Program-made: the position numbers and the translations under genes
Assembly (NCBI GenBank): GCA_965197635.1
Contig: CBDANN010000008.1
Coordinates: forward strand, 682,001 to 746,000
Source of the DNA: Bin87 sp965197635
GTDB lineage: Bacteria; Chloroflexota; Dehalococcoidia; Lucifugimonadales; UBA3495
Direction: 5' to 3'
DNA: 64,000 bases
In this document: in pieces, positions 24,302-33,204 of the stretch
Position numbering within the stretch: position 1 is the first letter of the stretch
Layout of the letters: every line of letters begins with the position of its first letter
Notes under the pieces: model-generated
Database searches by the model: none
The model's input: the letters and a program-made list of their open reading frames with translations, nothing else
What the model was told of the DNA's origin: nothing

Positions 24302-27091
24302 TTATGCCGACGGCTGCTCGGCCTCCGCTCGCTCCTGGTTCAGCGCCAGTAGCCGCTCCAGCACTTCGCCGTCGGGCAAACCCGCCGGCCAGCCGTAGGC
24401 GTCGGCCACCGCCGCGTCCAGCTTGGCGTGGGCATTGGCCAGCCAGGTCGGATCTTCGTTGTACAGGTTGGTCAACGTCCGGCGGCGCAACTGGTCGGCG
24501 TTCAGGGCTGGGTTGCCGAACATGTCCGTGGGGTTTAGCCAGTTCTCCCGGAGCCGGTTCAGCTCGTAGGCGGCGGCGGCAATGGCTTCTCGCTGCTCGC
24601 CTGTTGGCTCCGGGAAGGGGAAGGTTTCAAAGCAGGTGGTGGGAGTATAACGCGGGCGACTTTCCAGTTGTGTCCCCGCGCCGGATGCCCAGGCCAGATG
24701 TATCCGACTTTGCAACACGCCAAAGAAATAGTCGTCATCACGAGCGAAAACGATAATGGTGGCGTCCGGCAAAACGTCGCCGTCGATCCAAGCAAACATC
24801 CGGTGTTGGGATACCATGCTGGTGCCTATGTAACGGGGCAAGCCGGCTAACGCCCGACGCATACCGGGACGTGCCTCGGCATGTATCCACCACAGTTCAG
24901 CATATCGCCTTCTTCTGTTTTGGATTCTGTCCGGCTTTACATTCGCCACAACATACTCGAACGGCGCTTCGTACAAAGCGGCATCCGCCTCTGACATATC
25001 ATTGCCAAAATCAATTATCCACATATCGCGGGACTCCTGATTGATGTCCCGGCCAATCATCCAGCGCTTGATGACGTCGCCGTTGGGCCTCCCGTGCGGA
25101 TTGGGTTGACCTAGCATCTCCGCAGCGACTTCGGCGTTGATTTCAAAAGGGCCAACCTTGGTGTCACCCATAAAGCTGATGCCAGCGTTGTCTGCCAGCG
25201 TCTTGGCCTGGGTCAAGTCAGCCCCGCTGGTCAAATCGGCGTTGATGGTGTTGACCCGCTCACCGTCCAGGACACGGTTGGTCTGACTGCCGTCGTCGAA
25301 GCAGACGATGGAGATATGTACGCTGGCCGGATGGTCCTCGTTTTCGCCATTGCCGTTGAGTTCGTTGGGCTTCCATTCCTGATCTGACACTACGGCAAAG
25401 ATGTCGCCAGTTTCCTTGATGCGGGCCAGGACCGGACGATTGGACTGGAATCGTATCGACTGGGTGGCGAGGAGGCCGGCACGTTGGGAATGTCGAGAGT
25501 CTATCTGTGCGCGGGCTTTCTCGAACCAGTAGCAGCACAAATCGCTGGAGTTGGGAATCCGGTCGCCATAGAGCGCGTACACAGCATCCACGTATTCATC
25601 GCCCAACTGCTCCCGGAAGGGGAAATGACCCAGGAAGGGCGGATTGCCCACAATGTAGTCCGCCGCCGGCCACTCCGGTTCAGCCGGATGCTCCGGATCG
25701 GACATATCAATGATCGCGTCGCGGCACTCGATGGTGTTCAGGGAACCCAGGATCGGCTCTCGGTTGTACTGGTGGCCGTTTTCAATCAGCCATTGCAGAT
25801 GCCCGATCCAGAGGGCGGTGCGGGCCAGGTCGCTGGCATACTCGTTGATCTCAATGCCATAGAATTGCTCTGGCGAGATTTCGGGCAGGAAGCCGCGCAG
25901 TCCCAGGTCGGCGGCGCGAGTCAGCACCGTTTTCTCCAGGTCGTGGAGTTGCCGCAGGGTGACGTACAGGAAGTTGCCGCTGCCGCAGGCCGGGTCCAGT
26001 ATGCGTAGGGAGGACAGCCGGCTCTGAAAATCCTGTAATGCCCGGCGAAGCTGGTCATCGTCGCGCTGGCCGCCCGGCATCATCATCACGGTTAGCTCCG
26101 TTTCCACCCGGCTCCATTCCGCTTGCAACGGGTACATGACCACTGGCTCTACCACAGTAAGAATGTCGGCCTCAGTGGTGTACTCAGAGCCAATCAGGAT
26201 TTCCTTGCTTGGATCAACTACCCGCTCAAAGAGAGTGCCGAATATGGACGGCTCGATGTGAGCCCAGTTGCGTCCGGTGGCTTCAGCCAGCCGTTCCAGC
26301 TCGCTGGGTTCCATCAGGACAGTATCCGGCGCTTTGAACAAATCGCCGTTGAAGTGGCGAATGGAGCTGAAACCGAATCGTCCGCCCTCGTTCATGCGCC
26401 GGAACAGCTCTTGCAGGCCCTGGTCGAATTCGGCGGGCCGTGACTGGAAGTTTTCACAAAGCCGGGTGAGCAGGCGGTCGGGGAGCAGCCCCACGTCCTG
26501 GGCGAAAAAGCAGAACACCAGGCGGTTGAGGAACCGGGCGATTTCTAAGGAGTCGACGCCGCGCTGGCGCATTGACTGAGCGATGGCAGCGAAGATGCCG
26601 GCTGTCGCTTTGGTAACGTCATCCGGGCTGATTTCCGGCTCCAGCGAATCCGGGGTATGAAAGACGCTGCGGAGAATGACCAGCGATTCCGGTTCGCCCA
26701 AGTCGTCCAGCAGGACGGTGTGGACGACGGGCACCTTGTTGGTGAAGTTGGTATGTACCCGGATGGTCTGAAAATCGGACACCACCAGCAGGGGAGGATT
26801 GTTCAGCGCCTCCCGGTAGCGGAGCAGTTGGCGGTAGGCATCGTCCAGATCCCGGTGCAGTCCCTTGAACTCCCAGGCGAAGTAGCCGCGCTTGTACACG
26901 TCAGCCCGGCCCAGGCGGCCGGACGCTTCCCGCACGGAACGCTCGAAGGTGTACCACTCCTGGCGTGGGTCCAACTCGCCCGGCGTGGGATGCTCCACCA
27001 CCCGGCACAGGTCGAGGAACCATTCCTGCGCGCCGGCCGATTCCTGCCCACGGCTGCGCCGCCACTTGGCGATGAACTCTTGGGGGGTCAC
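24302..27091 (-). CDS. MmeI-like single-chain restriction-methylase (type IIL)
   Basis: About 929 aa, with nuclease and N6-adenine methylase in one chain. The N-terminal nuclease core is D64-x9-E74-x-K76 (RADVYKRGYFAWEFKG), the same spacing as I recall for MmeI. A helical linker follows, then methylase motif I LDPACGSGNFLYV near residue 390 and motif IV VGNPPF near 500, then a target-recognition segment, GAGTQLESRPRYTPTTCFET, and a C-terminal helical part. The frame is open to a TTG at 27187, but family members start near MTPQEF, so I chose GTG 27091. It is intact and ends next to the IS cluster. Such enzymes cut 20-odd bases from an asymmetric site and protect one strand. Confidence 0.85.
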   Translation of the reverse strand: MTPQEFIAKWRRSRGQESAGAQEWFLDLCRVVEHPTPGELDPRQEWYTFERSVREASGRLGRADVYKRGYFAWEFKGLHRDLDDAYRQLLRYREALNNPPLLVVSDFQTIRVHTNFTNKVPVVHTVLLDDLGEPESLVILRSVFHTPDSLEPEISPDDVTKATAGIFAAIAQSMRQRGVDSLEIARFLNRLVFCFFAQDVGLLPDRLLTRLCENFQSRPAEFDQGLQELFRRMNEGGRFGFSSIRHFNGDLFKAPDTVLMEPSELERLAEATGRNWAHIEPSIFGTLFERVVDPSKEILIGSEYTTEADILTVVEPVVMYPLQAEWSRVETELTVMMMPGGQRDDDQLRRALQDFQSRLSSLRILDPACGSGNFLYVTLRQLHDLEKTVLTRAADLGLRGFLPEISPEQFYGIEINEYASDLARTALWIGHLQWLIENGHQYNREPILGSLNTIECRDAIIDMSDPEHPAEPEWPAADYIVGNPPFLGHFPFREQLGDEYVDAVYALYGDRIPNSSDLCCYWFEKARAQIDSRHSQRAGLLATQSIRFQSNRPVLARIKETGDIFAVVSDQEWKPNELNGNGENEDHPASVHISIVCFDDGSQTNRVLDGERVNTINADLTSGADLTQAKTLADNAGISFMGDTKVGPFEINAEVAAEMLGQPNPHGRPNGDVIKRWMIGRDINQESRDMWIIDFGNDMSEADAALYEAPFEYVVANVKPDRIQNRRRRYAELWWIHAEARPGMRRALAGLPRYIGTSMVSQHRMFAWIDGDVLPDATIIVFARDDDYFFGVLQSRIHLAWASGAGTQLESRPRYTPTTCFETFPFPEPTGEQREAIAAAAYELNRLRENWLNPTDMFGNPALNADQLRRRTLTNLYNEDPTWLANAHAKLDAAVADAYGWPAGLPDGEVLERLLALNQERAEAEQPSA

Positions 27092-27350
27092 TGTGGACCG
27101 GTCCTGCTCTGACCGTTCGTCGGCCCGATTGCGGCGTTGCGCCACCTGATCCAGGGGAAAGTCTGCATGGAAACACCGGATGACCAAGATGGGATTGATG
27201 AGACGTGCGGTATCCTTCCTGGGCGGGACCCTTTCCCTAATTCTAGCAAATCCAGCAGAAGACGCCGGTTCCCGCCGGTGACACTCGTTTGTGGTAAATT
27301 ACGCCCGTCGCATTGCATTTCCTCGCACATCCATAGGGAGATTGCCGCTC

Positions 27351-29699
27351 ATGCTTGACTACAAACCGAATATCGTCCTTTCGAACCCTGACGAAAACTA
27401 CCGCGTCGTGGGCACCCGGCCGGTGCGCCACGATGGCCCCGACAAGGTCATGGGCCGCGCCCGTTACGCCGCCGACATCCACCTGCCGGGTATGCTCCAC
27501 GGGAAGATCCTGCGCAGCCCCCACGCCCACGCCCGCATCCGTAGCATCGACGCCAGTCGCGCCCTCGCACTGCCGGGCGTCCACGCCGTAGTTACATCGG
27601 CAGACTTCCCCGAGGCGTCCGCAGAAATCAAGGACCAGGAAGAAGGCGCCACGGTCAACTACGGCTTTTACAGCCGCAACGTCATGGCCCGCGAGAAGGC
27701 TCTGTACAAGGGTCATGCCGTCGCTGCGATTGTCGCCGATTCGCCCCACCTGGCCGAGGAAGCGTTGGCGCTGATTGACGTGGACTGGGAGGTGTTGCCC
27801 GCCGCTCTCACCGCCGATGAGGCCATGGCTCCGGGAGCGCCCATCGTCCATGAGCGCCTCGTAACCCTCGCCAACCCGGCGCAACGTTCCGGCGGCTGGG
27901 CAGAGGGCGAAACCGGCGACGGTTCCAATATATCCAACCACTTCCAGTTTGCTTCCGGCGATCTTGAGGTCGGCTTCGCCGAAGCGGATGCCATCGTGGA
28001 GCGGGAGTACCACACCCGTCAGGTCCACCAGGGCTACATTGAACCCCACTCGGCCACCGCCCGCTGGAACAATGATGACACCGTCACCATCTGGGCCAGC
28101 AGCCAGGGGCACTTCGCCCTGCGCGACCATACCAGTCGCATCATTGGCGTGTCCGTTGGCCAGGTCAACGTGGTTCCCATGGAAATCGGCGGCGGCTTCG
28201 GCGGCAAGGGTCAAGGTGGTTGCTACCTGGAACCCGTGGTCGCGGCGCTGGCTCGCAAGACCGGCCGGCCCGTCAAGATCGCCATGACGCGCACAGAGGT
28301 TTTCATTGGCACTGGTCCCACTTCGGGCTGCCACATGAAGGTCAAGGTCGGTGGCACCCGGGACGGACGCTTCACGGCGGCCCAGGCCAGCCTCATCTAC
28401 GAAGCCGGCGCGTTCCCGGGCTCCCCGGTTCCCAGCGGCTGCCGCACCATGTTCGCGCCATACGAAATCTCCAACGGCTTCGTTGAAGGCTACGACGTGG
28501 TGACCAACGTGCCCAAGGCTGCCGCCTACCGCGCCCCCGGCTCGCCGGCCGCGTCCTTCGCCGCCGAACAGGCCATCGACGAGCTGTGCGAAAAGCTGGG
28601 AGTTGACCCGGTGGAGTTCCGCCTCAATAATGCCTCCAAGGAAGGCAGTCGCCAGATTGGTGGCCCCACCTTCCGCCGCATTGGGATGGTGGAAATCCTG
28701 CAGGCCACCCAGGAGCACCCGCATCTGGCGGCTCCGGTGCCGGAACCGTCGGCCCCCGGTCGGGTGACCGGACGCGGAATCGCCGCCGGCGCGTGGTTCA
28801 ACGGCACCGGCCCGGCCACCGCCGTCGCCAGCGTGATGCCCGACGGCACGGTAAGCCTCATCGAGGGTTCGCCTGACATCGGCGGATCTCGTGCGGCCAT
28901 GGCGATGCACGTGGCCGAAGTGCTCGGGCTGCCGGCCGAGCGCATCAAGCCGTCCATCGTGGACACCGACAGCATCGGTTACAGCAGCGGCGCCGGCGGC
29001 AGCGGTGTGACCTTCAAGATGGGCACCGCCGTCTATCAGGCCGGCGAGGATGTGCGCCGGCAGATGATCGAGCGCGCCGCCCGCATCTGGGACGTTCCCG
29101 TTGAGGACGTGGAGTACCAGGAAGACGGCACCCTGGCCCATAAGTCGGACGACGCCCTGCGCATGACCTTCGATCAGTTGGCCCGTCGCCTCAACGGCAC
29201 CGGCGGACCCATCGTCGGCCACGGCGCGGCCAACCCGGCCGGGGTCGGCAACGCCTTCGCTATCAACGTCGCCGACGTGGAGGTTGACCCTGATACCGGC
29301 AAGGTTGACGTGCTGCGCTTCACCGCCATCCAGGACTGCGGCAAGGCCATCCATCCCAGCTATGTGGAAGGCCAGATCCAGGGCGGCGCGGTGCAGGGTA
29401 TCGGCTGGGCGCTGAACGAGGAGTACTTCTTCGACCGCGAAGGCCAGATGCTCAACTCGTCCTTCCTGGACTACCGTATGCCCACCGCGCTGGACCTGCC
29501 CATGATCGACACCGTCATCGTGGAAGTGCCCAACCCCGGCCATCCGCTGGGCGTTCGCGGTGTGGGCGAGGTATCGTTGGTGCCCCCGATGGCCGCCATC
29601 GGCAACGCCATCGCCCGCGCTACCGGCGCGCGGCTAGAGAACCTGCCCATGAACCCCAGCGCGGTGCTGGAAGCGCTGTGGGAGGAGAACGGCGGTTAG
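27351..29699 (+). CDS. xanthine dehydrogenase family, molybdopterin subunit
   Basis: Large molybdenum-binding subunit of the xanthine oxidase/CO dehydrogenase family, 783 aa. The N-terminal a/b hammerhead is ARYAADIHLPGMLHGKILRS; cofactor motifs are EIGGGFGGKG near residue 280 and AAYRAPGSPAASF near 400; the catalytic glutamate is in GVRGVGEVSLVPP near 742. AGGGAG precedes the ATG. The usual FAD and 2Fe-2S subunits are absent from the window, so it either works with distant partners or belongs to a solitary branch. Substrate unknown (aldehydes, purines or other N-heterocycles are possible). Confidence 0.85.
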   Translation: MLDYKPNIVLSNPDENYRVVGTRPVRHDGPDKVMGRARYAADIHLPGMLHGKILRSPHAHARIRSIDASRALALPGVHAVVTSADFPEASAEIKDQEEGATVNYGFYSRNVMAREKALYKGHAVAAIVADSPHLAEEALALIDVDWEVLPAALTADEAMAPGAPIVHERLVTLANPAQRSGGWAEGETGDGSNISNHFQFASGDLEVGFAEADAIVEREYHTRQVHQGYIEPHSATARWNNDDTVTIWASSQGHFALRDHTSRIIGVSVGQVNVVPMEIGGGFGGKGQGGCYLEPVVAALARKTGRPVKIAMTRTEVFIGTGPTSGCHMKVKVGGTRDGRFTAAQASLIYEAGAFPGSPVPSGCRTMFAPYEISNGFVEGYDVVTNVPKAAAYRAPGSPAASFAAEQAIDELCEKLGVDPVEFRLNNASKEGSRQIGGPTFRRIGMVEILQATQEHPHLAAPVPEPSAPGRVTGRGIAAGAWFNGTGPATAVASVMPDGTVSLIEGSPDIGGSRAAMAMHVAEVLGLPAERIKPSIVDTDSIGYSSGAGGSGVTFKMGTAVYQAGEDVRRQMIERAARIWDVPVEDVEYQEDGTLAHKSDDALRMTFDQLARRLNGTGGPIVGHGAANPAGVGNAFAINVADVEVDPDTGKVDVLRFTAIQDCGKAIHPSYVEGQIQGGAVQGIGWALNEEYFFDREGQMLNSSFLDYRMPTALDLPMIDTVIVEVPNPGHPLGVRGVGEVSLVPPMAAIGNAIARATGARLENLPMNPSAVLEALWEENGG

Positions 29700-29729
29700 C
29701 GTATCTCCCCTGACCGCTTACATAACACG

Positions 29730-29755
29730 TAGGGGCGAATGGTTATTCGCCCCTA
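29730..29755. repeat. hairpin with TAGGGGCGAA arms
   Basis: A perfect 10-bp stem (TAGGGGCGAA and TTCGCCCCTA) with a 6-base loop lies 30 bases after the hydroxylase gene. Similar arms (GTAGGGGCGACC and its complement) are found inside the MITE at 30937, so this may be a dispersed repeat as well as a terminator. Confidence 0.6.
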
Positions 29756-29775
29756 AACGGCAGGAGGGTATGGGA

Positions 29776-30671
29776 ATGGACCATCGAGCCGCCGACCCCC
29801 TCGGGCTTGCCATAGCCCAAGCCGGGCAGGACGCCGCGCCCGACGCCACCGTCATCCTGTTCGCCTCCCGGGCTCGGGCGACCACCGGGCAAATTCCGAC
29901 GTTGACCTGCTGGTGGTCGTCGACGACGATGCCGAATCGGACGTGCTGGCCATCCGAACCCGCGTCAGCCGCGCCGCCCACCACCGGCTGCGGAATGAGC
30001 CGCCCTGTAAAGTCGGGATTGACGTAATCGGTATGTCTCGCCGCAAGTTTGACTACTTCCGCACCGCCAAAACCCACGTCGCCGCCCAGGCCCTCAGAGA
30101 CGGAGTGATTATGCGAGGTGATGAAACCGACTTCCCGCCACTGGCCCCGGACGAAAACGCGCCGCTCAATTGGTCCGACGTCCGCCAGCGCGTCCTCAAT
30201 GCCAACCGCTGGCTGGGCAGCGTGAACTTTTCCATTGACGCTGGCCACGACAACCAGGAGCTGATTGGCTTCATCGCGCAGCAGGCGGTGGAAAACGTCC
30301 TGAAAGGCTGGATTGCCGCCATTGACTGCGAATACTGGAACATCTACGACATCGCAACTCTGGCCGACGTCCTCTTTGACAACGTGCCGGAGAACTCATC
30401 GCCGGCCCGGGACGCGCTGGATGACCTGATGGCGTATGTCATGCTGCCACCGGAATTGTTGGCATTGCGCCGCCCCCACGAACCCCGGGACTGGCTAACC
30501 GAATACGCAGTAGATTACCGCTACGGCGGCGCCGAACATCGCCTGGACCCGGCCGGCTACCAGGATATGAAAACGCGAATTAACCGGGCCGTTACCACCA
30601 TTGTGGCGCAGATCCGCCTCACCACCGGCACCGGCACCGGCCCAGGCGATTTGGACGACCCCGTGCGCTGA
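29776..30671 (+). pseudogene. nucleotidyltransferase-HEPN protein, frameshifted
   Basis: AGGAGG precedes ATG 29776. The first frame reads to FASRARA at about 29875; one base is missing there, and the second frame carries on GDHRANSDVDLLVVVDDDAE. Together they form an MNT-type nucleotidyltransferase motif (FASRAR-GD, SDVDL), with the usual first glycine of GSR replaced by alanine. From about residue 115 a HEPN domain follows (NWSDVRQRVLNANRWLGSVN, NQELIGFIAQQAVENVLKGW). Such fused or paired NTase-HEPN proteins act as toxin-antitoxin or AMPylating systems. Inactive as sequenced unless the base loss is an error. Confidence 0.7.
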
Positions 30672-30936
30672 CGCTATCGCTGCGCTGCTTCAGACATTGG
30701 CATGGCTACCCATTTTGCTGCCCCGGAATCCAGCCGCCACCGGTCTGCTTTGGTAGAGGCGATAGGTTTCTCCATCCTCGGAGATGGAAATAGTTTTCAT
30801 ATCACTGTCCCGCCGTTAGCTCGGAACTTGGTCAAGGTGCCTGGAGGCGCGTGATAGAAACTGTACACTCGAGATTTCTTGCCACACCATCTGCGCCTCT
30901 AGGGTCCACTGGCACAGACAACAGATAACGGCCTAA
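30672..30936. other. intergenic stretch with one doubtful small ORF
   Basis: On the minus strand 30800-30690 encodes 36 residues beginning MKTISISEDGETYRLYQSRP with no clear ribosome site. I cannot support it as a gene. Otherwise I see nothing in this stretch. Confidence 0.35.
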
Positions 30937-31091
30937 GAGGGTGTGTGACAATAGCTGACGGGGCAACCACAAGGGTTGCCCCTACGATGTTGCGACGCTG
31001 GAAGGGAGAGATTAGCGAAATGGTTGTAGGGGCGACCCTCGTGGTCGCCCTGGAGCGCAAGTCGGCCTGAACTCCATTGTCACACACCCTC
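30937..31091. mobile_element. 155-bp MITE of the IS5-type family
   Basis: Perfect 16-bp terminal inverted repeats GAGGGTGTGTGACAAT, identical to the ends of the IS at 23070, and a perfect TAA duplication at 30934-30936 and 31092-31094. The interior has no ORF but two palindromic segments, GGGGCAACC...GGTTGCCCC and GGGCGACC...GGTCGCCC. It is a non-autonomous derivative that the resident transposase could move. It lies at the 3' end of a broken FN3-protein gene. Confidence 0.9.
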
Positions 31092-31094
31092 TAA

Positions 31095-31787
31095 CTGATT
31101 GACGCGCACTATGTTCGCTTCTTGCAAAGCGTCGAAAAGCCAGTCAAGTTCTTCGTCGTACAATGCACTGTTATCGTCCAATGACAACAGCCGCACGTTT
31201 ACATCGTAGCCGAATTGTTGGAGCGTGTCGTGGCAACGCGATAGGTACCAGCCTCTAATGTGATGATTTTAGTAGCATCGTTTCCAGCGCCGCTAATTTC
31301 GATGGGCTTGCAATGCTCGGATTGTATCGGTGCGGGTGCGGGTTGAGGGGTCGGCGTAGAGGCCGCCTCGGTCGGACAAGACGTGTGTCCATCGTTCAAC
31401 GTCAGCATAGCCCACTGTGACCACGCTATGCCGTCGTCGTGTTTGCGGCCAACGATAAGATAATACTTGATGCCCGGTGTCAGGCGGGTCAGGTTGTACG
31501 AGGAGGCAGCAGTGACTCGGAGTAGGCAAATTTCTTCCGTCATTTGTCCGGATAGGCTTGGTAATCTTCGTCAGCCAACCATCCAACGCGGTAGGAGGAC
31601 ACCCCGGGGGTCGCTGGCCAGGTCAGGTTCACTTCTCCGGAGTTGGGGCCGTTGGCGGCGACAAGATCGGCCGGGGCTGGCGGATTGTCCCCCTGCGCTG
31701 GGGCGATAAAAACTCCACCCTCCCGCGCGCCAACAAAGGCGACAACCGTGACAATCAGCAAAGGACCAGCATGATGCTGTATTTCAT
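31095..31787 (-). pseudogene. secreted fibronectin type III protein, frameshifted
   Basis: AGGAG precedes the ATG at 31787 (MKYSIMLVL). The hydrophobic signal segment resumes after a frame change as LLIVTVVAFVGARE. Next comes an FN3 domain, PAPADLVAANGPNSGEVNLT and VSSYRVGWLADEDYQA; a second shift at about 31541 leads to LTRLTPGIKYYLIVGRKHDD, a proline-rich spacer (TPTPQPAPAP) and ITLEAGTYRV; a third shift gives HDTLQQFGYDVNVRLLSLDD and the tail, which reaches the MITE. At least three frameshifts make it a relic of an extracellular protein. Confidence 0.65.
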
Positions 31788-31856
31788 GATGACGTCTCCT
31801 ACGCATTCCCAGATATACTGTGAGGTCGACCAGTTGGATAATCCTGTCAGCGCCGC

Positions 31857-32065
31857 CTACGCCCGCTCGAAACCGTCCCGGGATATGCCCAGCCCCCGCA
31901 AAATTCCCCACACCGTCCCTAGTTTCAAATCACGGCTACCCCAGTTGGGGATTGCGACCCTTTTCGGTTCTCAACGTTTATCCAAATCTCGTGGTCGCCG
32001 CGCCCTTGCCGTTCAAATCGGCAACCCAGCCGCCGCAGCTTGCGAGTGAGTTCTCGGTGGGTCAC
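31857..32065 (-). pseudogene. hicA: HicA toxin, one-base frameshift
   Basis: mRNA interferase of the HicA family. It starts at GTG 32065, overlapping the hicB stop, and reads THRELTRKLRRLGCRFERQG, RGDHEIWINVENRK; the expected catalytic histidine is in DHEIW. One base is lacking in AAAAGGG near 31978, after which the normal ending VAIPNWGSRDLKLGTVWGIL, RGLGISRDGFERA and stop at 31857 lies in the next frame. As sequenced the toxin is dead while its antitoxin is intact. Confidence 0.75.
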
Positions 32066-32310
32066 GCCGTCACCGTCACCTCGCCAACTTCCACCGGAGT
32101 GGCTACCACTCCGGTCGGCAATTCCTCCCCATGTTCCAGGTAAGACTGGATAAAAGCTTTCGCCACGCCTTCCAAGATATAGAGCGTTTCGGCAGGAGTG
32201 TCGCCCCAAGCCCGGCATCCCGGCAGCGCCGGTATTTCCGCCATGTACTTATCATCCTCAGTACTATCGCCGGGTTCGTACATTACGTAAGACAGTTTGT
32301 ACTGTTGCAC
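32062..32310 (-). CDS. hicB: HicB-family antitoxin
   Basis: About 82 aa. The partial RNase-H fold typical of HicB is visible: YKLSYVMYEPG, KYMAEIPALPGCRAWGDTPA (the family signature for the strand-turn-helix), then EGVAKAFIQSYLEHGEELP. No DNA-binding C-terminal domain is present, so this is the short HicB form. I chose GTG 32310 because GGAGG sits seven bases upstream; a TTG at 32325 is also in frame. It is upstream of and overlaps hicA, the less common hicB-hicA order. Confidence 0.75.
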   Translation of the reverse strand: MQQYKLSYVMYEPGDSTEDDKYMAEIPALPGCRAWGDTPAETLYILEGVAKAFIQSYLEHGEELPTGVVATPVEVGEVTVTA

Positions 32311-32365
32311 TGGATTGCCTCCCAACGTACTGTCCCGGTTCGGTCGCTCAGTATTTCGTCGGTAG

Positions 32366-32800
32366 CTACTTCGGTATCGCCCAAGCCGGTGGGGGCGCGT
32401 GGACCACCGACGCGTCGTTATCGGCGGGGATTTGGGCGATCAGGCGGCCGTTTTCCACCTTGACGTCGTGGTAGAACAACTGTGCCCGTGGGCCGTTGAC
32501 GCAGACGCCCATGCCTTCCTCGAACCGCCAACCGTGGTCGGGGCACAGGAAACTTTTGTCCCACTTCACCACGCGGCCCCAGGCGTGCGGGCAAACCATG
32601 GACAGCAGACGATACTCCCCGTCCCGGGCCTTCGCCAGCCAGTGCTCTTCGCCGTTTTCCAACCGTACCCGGGCCGGCAATTCCTTGAAGTCGCCAACCG
32701 CACCGATATCTACCCGACGTGCGGGAGCCATCTTGTTGTTACCAATATCCACGGGATCGGTGTACATCCGTCGCCGGCGGTGGTAAATGTTCTCGCTCAT
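32366..32800 (-). CDS. Rieske 2Fe-2S domain protein
   Basis: 144-aa protein with one Rieske domain. Cluster ligands are the pairs CPH (VCPHAWGRVV, near residue 69-71) and CPDH (FLCPDHGWRF, near 88-91), the C-x-H ... C-x2-H pattern. No membrane anchor or catalytic oxygenase domain is fused, so it is probably a ferredoxin-like electron carrier or an oxygenase/nitrite-reductase small component. The neighbours do not identify a partner. Confidence 0.85.
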   Translation of the reverse strand: MSENIYHRRRRMYTDPVDIGNNKMAPARRVDIGAVGDFKELPARVRLENGEEHWLAKARDGEYRLLSMVCPHAWGRVVKWDKSFLCPDHGWRFEEGMGVCVNGPRAQLFYHDVKVENGRLIAQIPADNDASVVHAPPPAWAIPK

Positions 32801-32840
32801 GGCCCTACTCCTGTCGCGCGTCAGGTCCGTTATTGTTCAG

Positions 32841-33146
32841 TCAGTCGGTGGGGAGTCCGCCGAAGGCGTCTTCCATGGTGATGATGGGGAAAATGGCGGT
32901 GCGGTTCCAGGTGGCCAGCCCCATGTCAATCACGGCGTCGTCGATGGCATGGGCGTCAGGGCCGTCCAGAATCAGCCAGGTCTGATGCGACGATTTGCCG
33001 ACCCAGCCGCCCCGATACTCGCAACCTCGACTGGCCAGTGTTTCAGTCAACTCGGCCGACATCCGCAACACCCGGTTGCGCACACCCAAGTCAACTCCTG
33101 GGCAGCGTTCCGGCGCGTGTTCCAGCGATACCATATACAAGGCCAT
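32841..33146 (-). CDS. small protein, possibly DUF3303-like
   Basis: 101-aa protein MALYMVSLEHAPERCPGVDL... The pattern (strand with xYMVSxxHxPERCP, helix, strand GxxWLILDGPDAHAIDDAV, ending in IFPIITMEDAF) suggests a ferredoxin-like dimeric alpha/beta barrel of the DUF3303/muconolactone-isomerase type, but the match is from memory only. GGAGG nine bases upstream fixes the start at 33146. It lies 40 bases upstream of the Rieske gene on the same strand and could be co-transcribed with it. Confidence 0.55.
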   Translation of the reverse strand: MALYMVSLEHAPERCPGVDLGVRNRVLRMSAELTETLASRGCEYRGGWVGKSSHQTWLILDGPDAHAIDDAVIDMGLATWNRTAIFPIITMEDAFGGLPTD

Positions 33147-33204
33147 CGGCGTATTCCTCCGCAAGAGACGTGGACAGACGCAAAAGACGTGGACAGGCCG
33201 ACGG

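Noticed and set aside
27243..29543. A 766-codon open frame on the minus strand opposite the molybdenum hydroxylase gene
   Set aside because: It is the antisense shadow of a high-GC gene: no family motif, no ribosome site and histidine/glycine/valine-rich composition, whereas the plus strand has all cofactor motifs.
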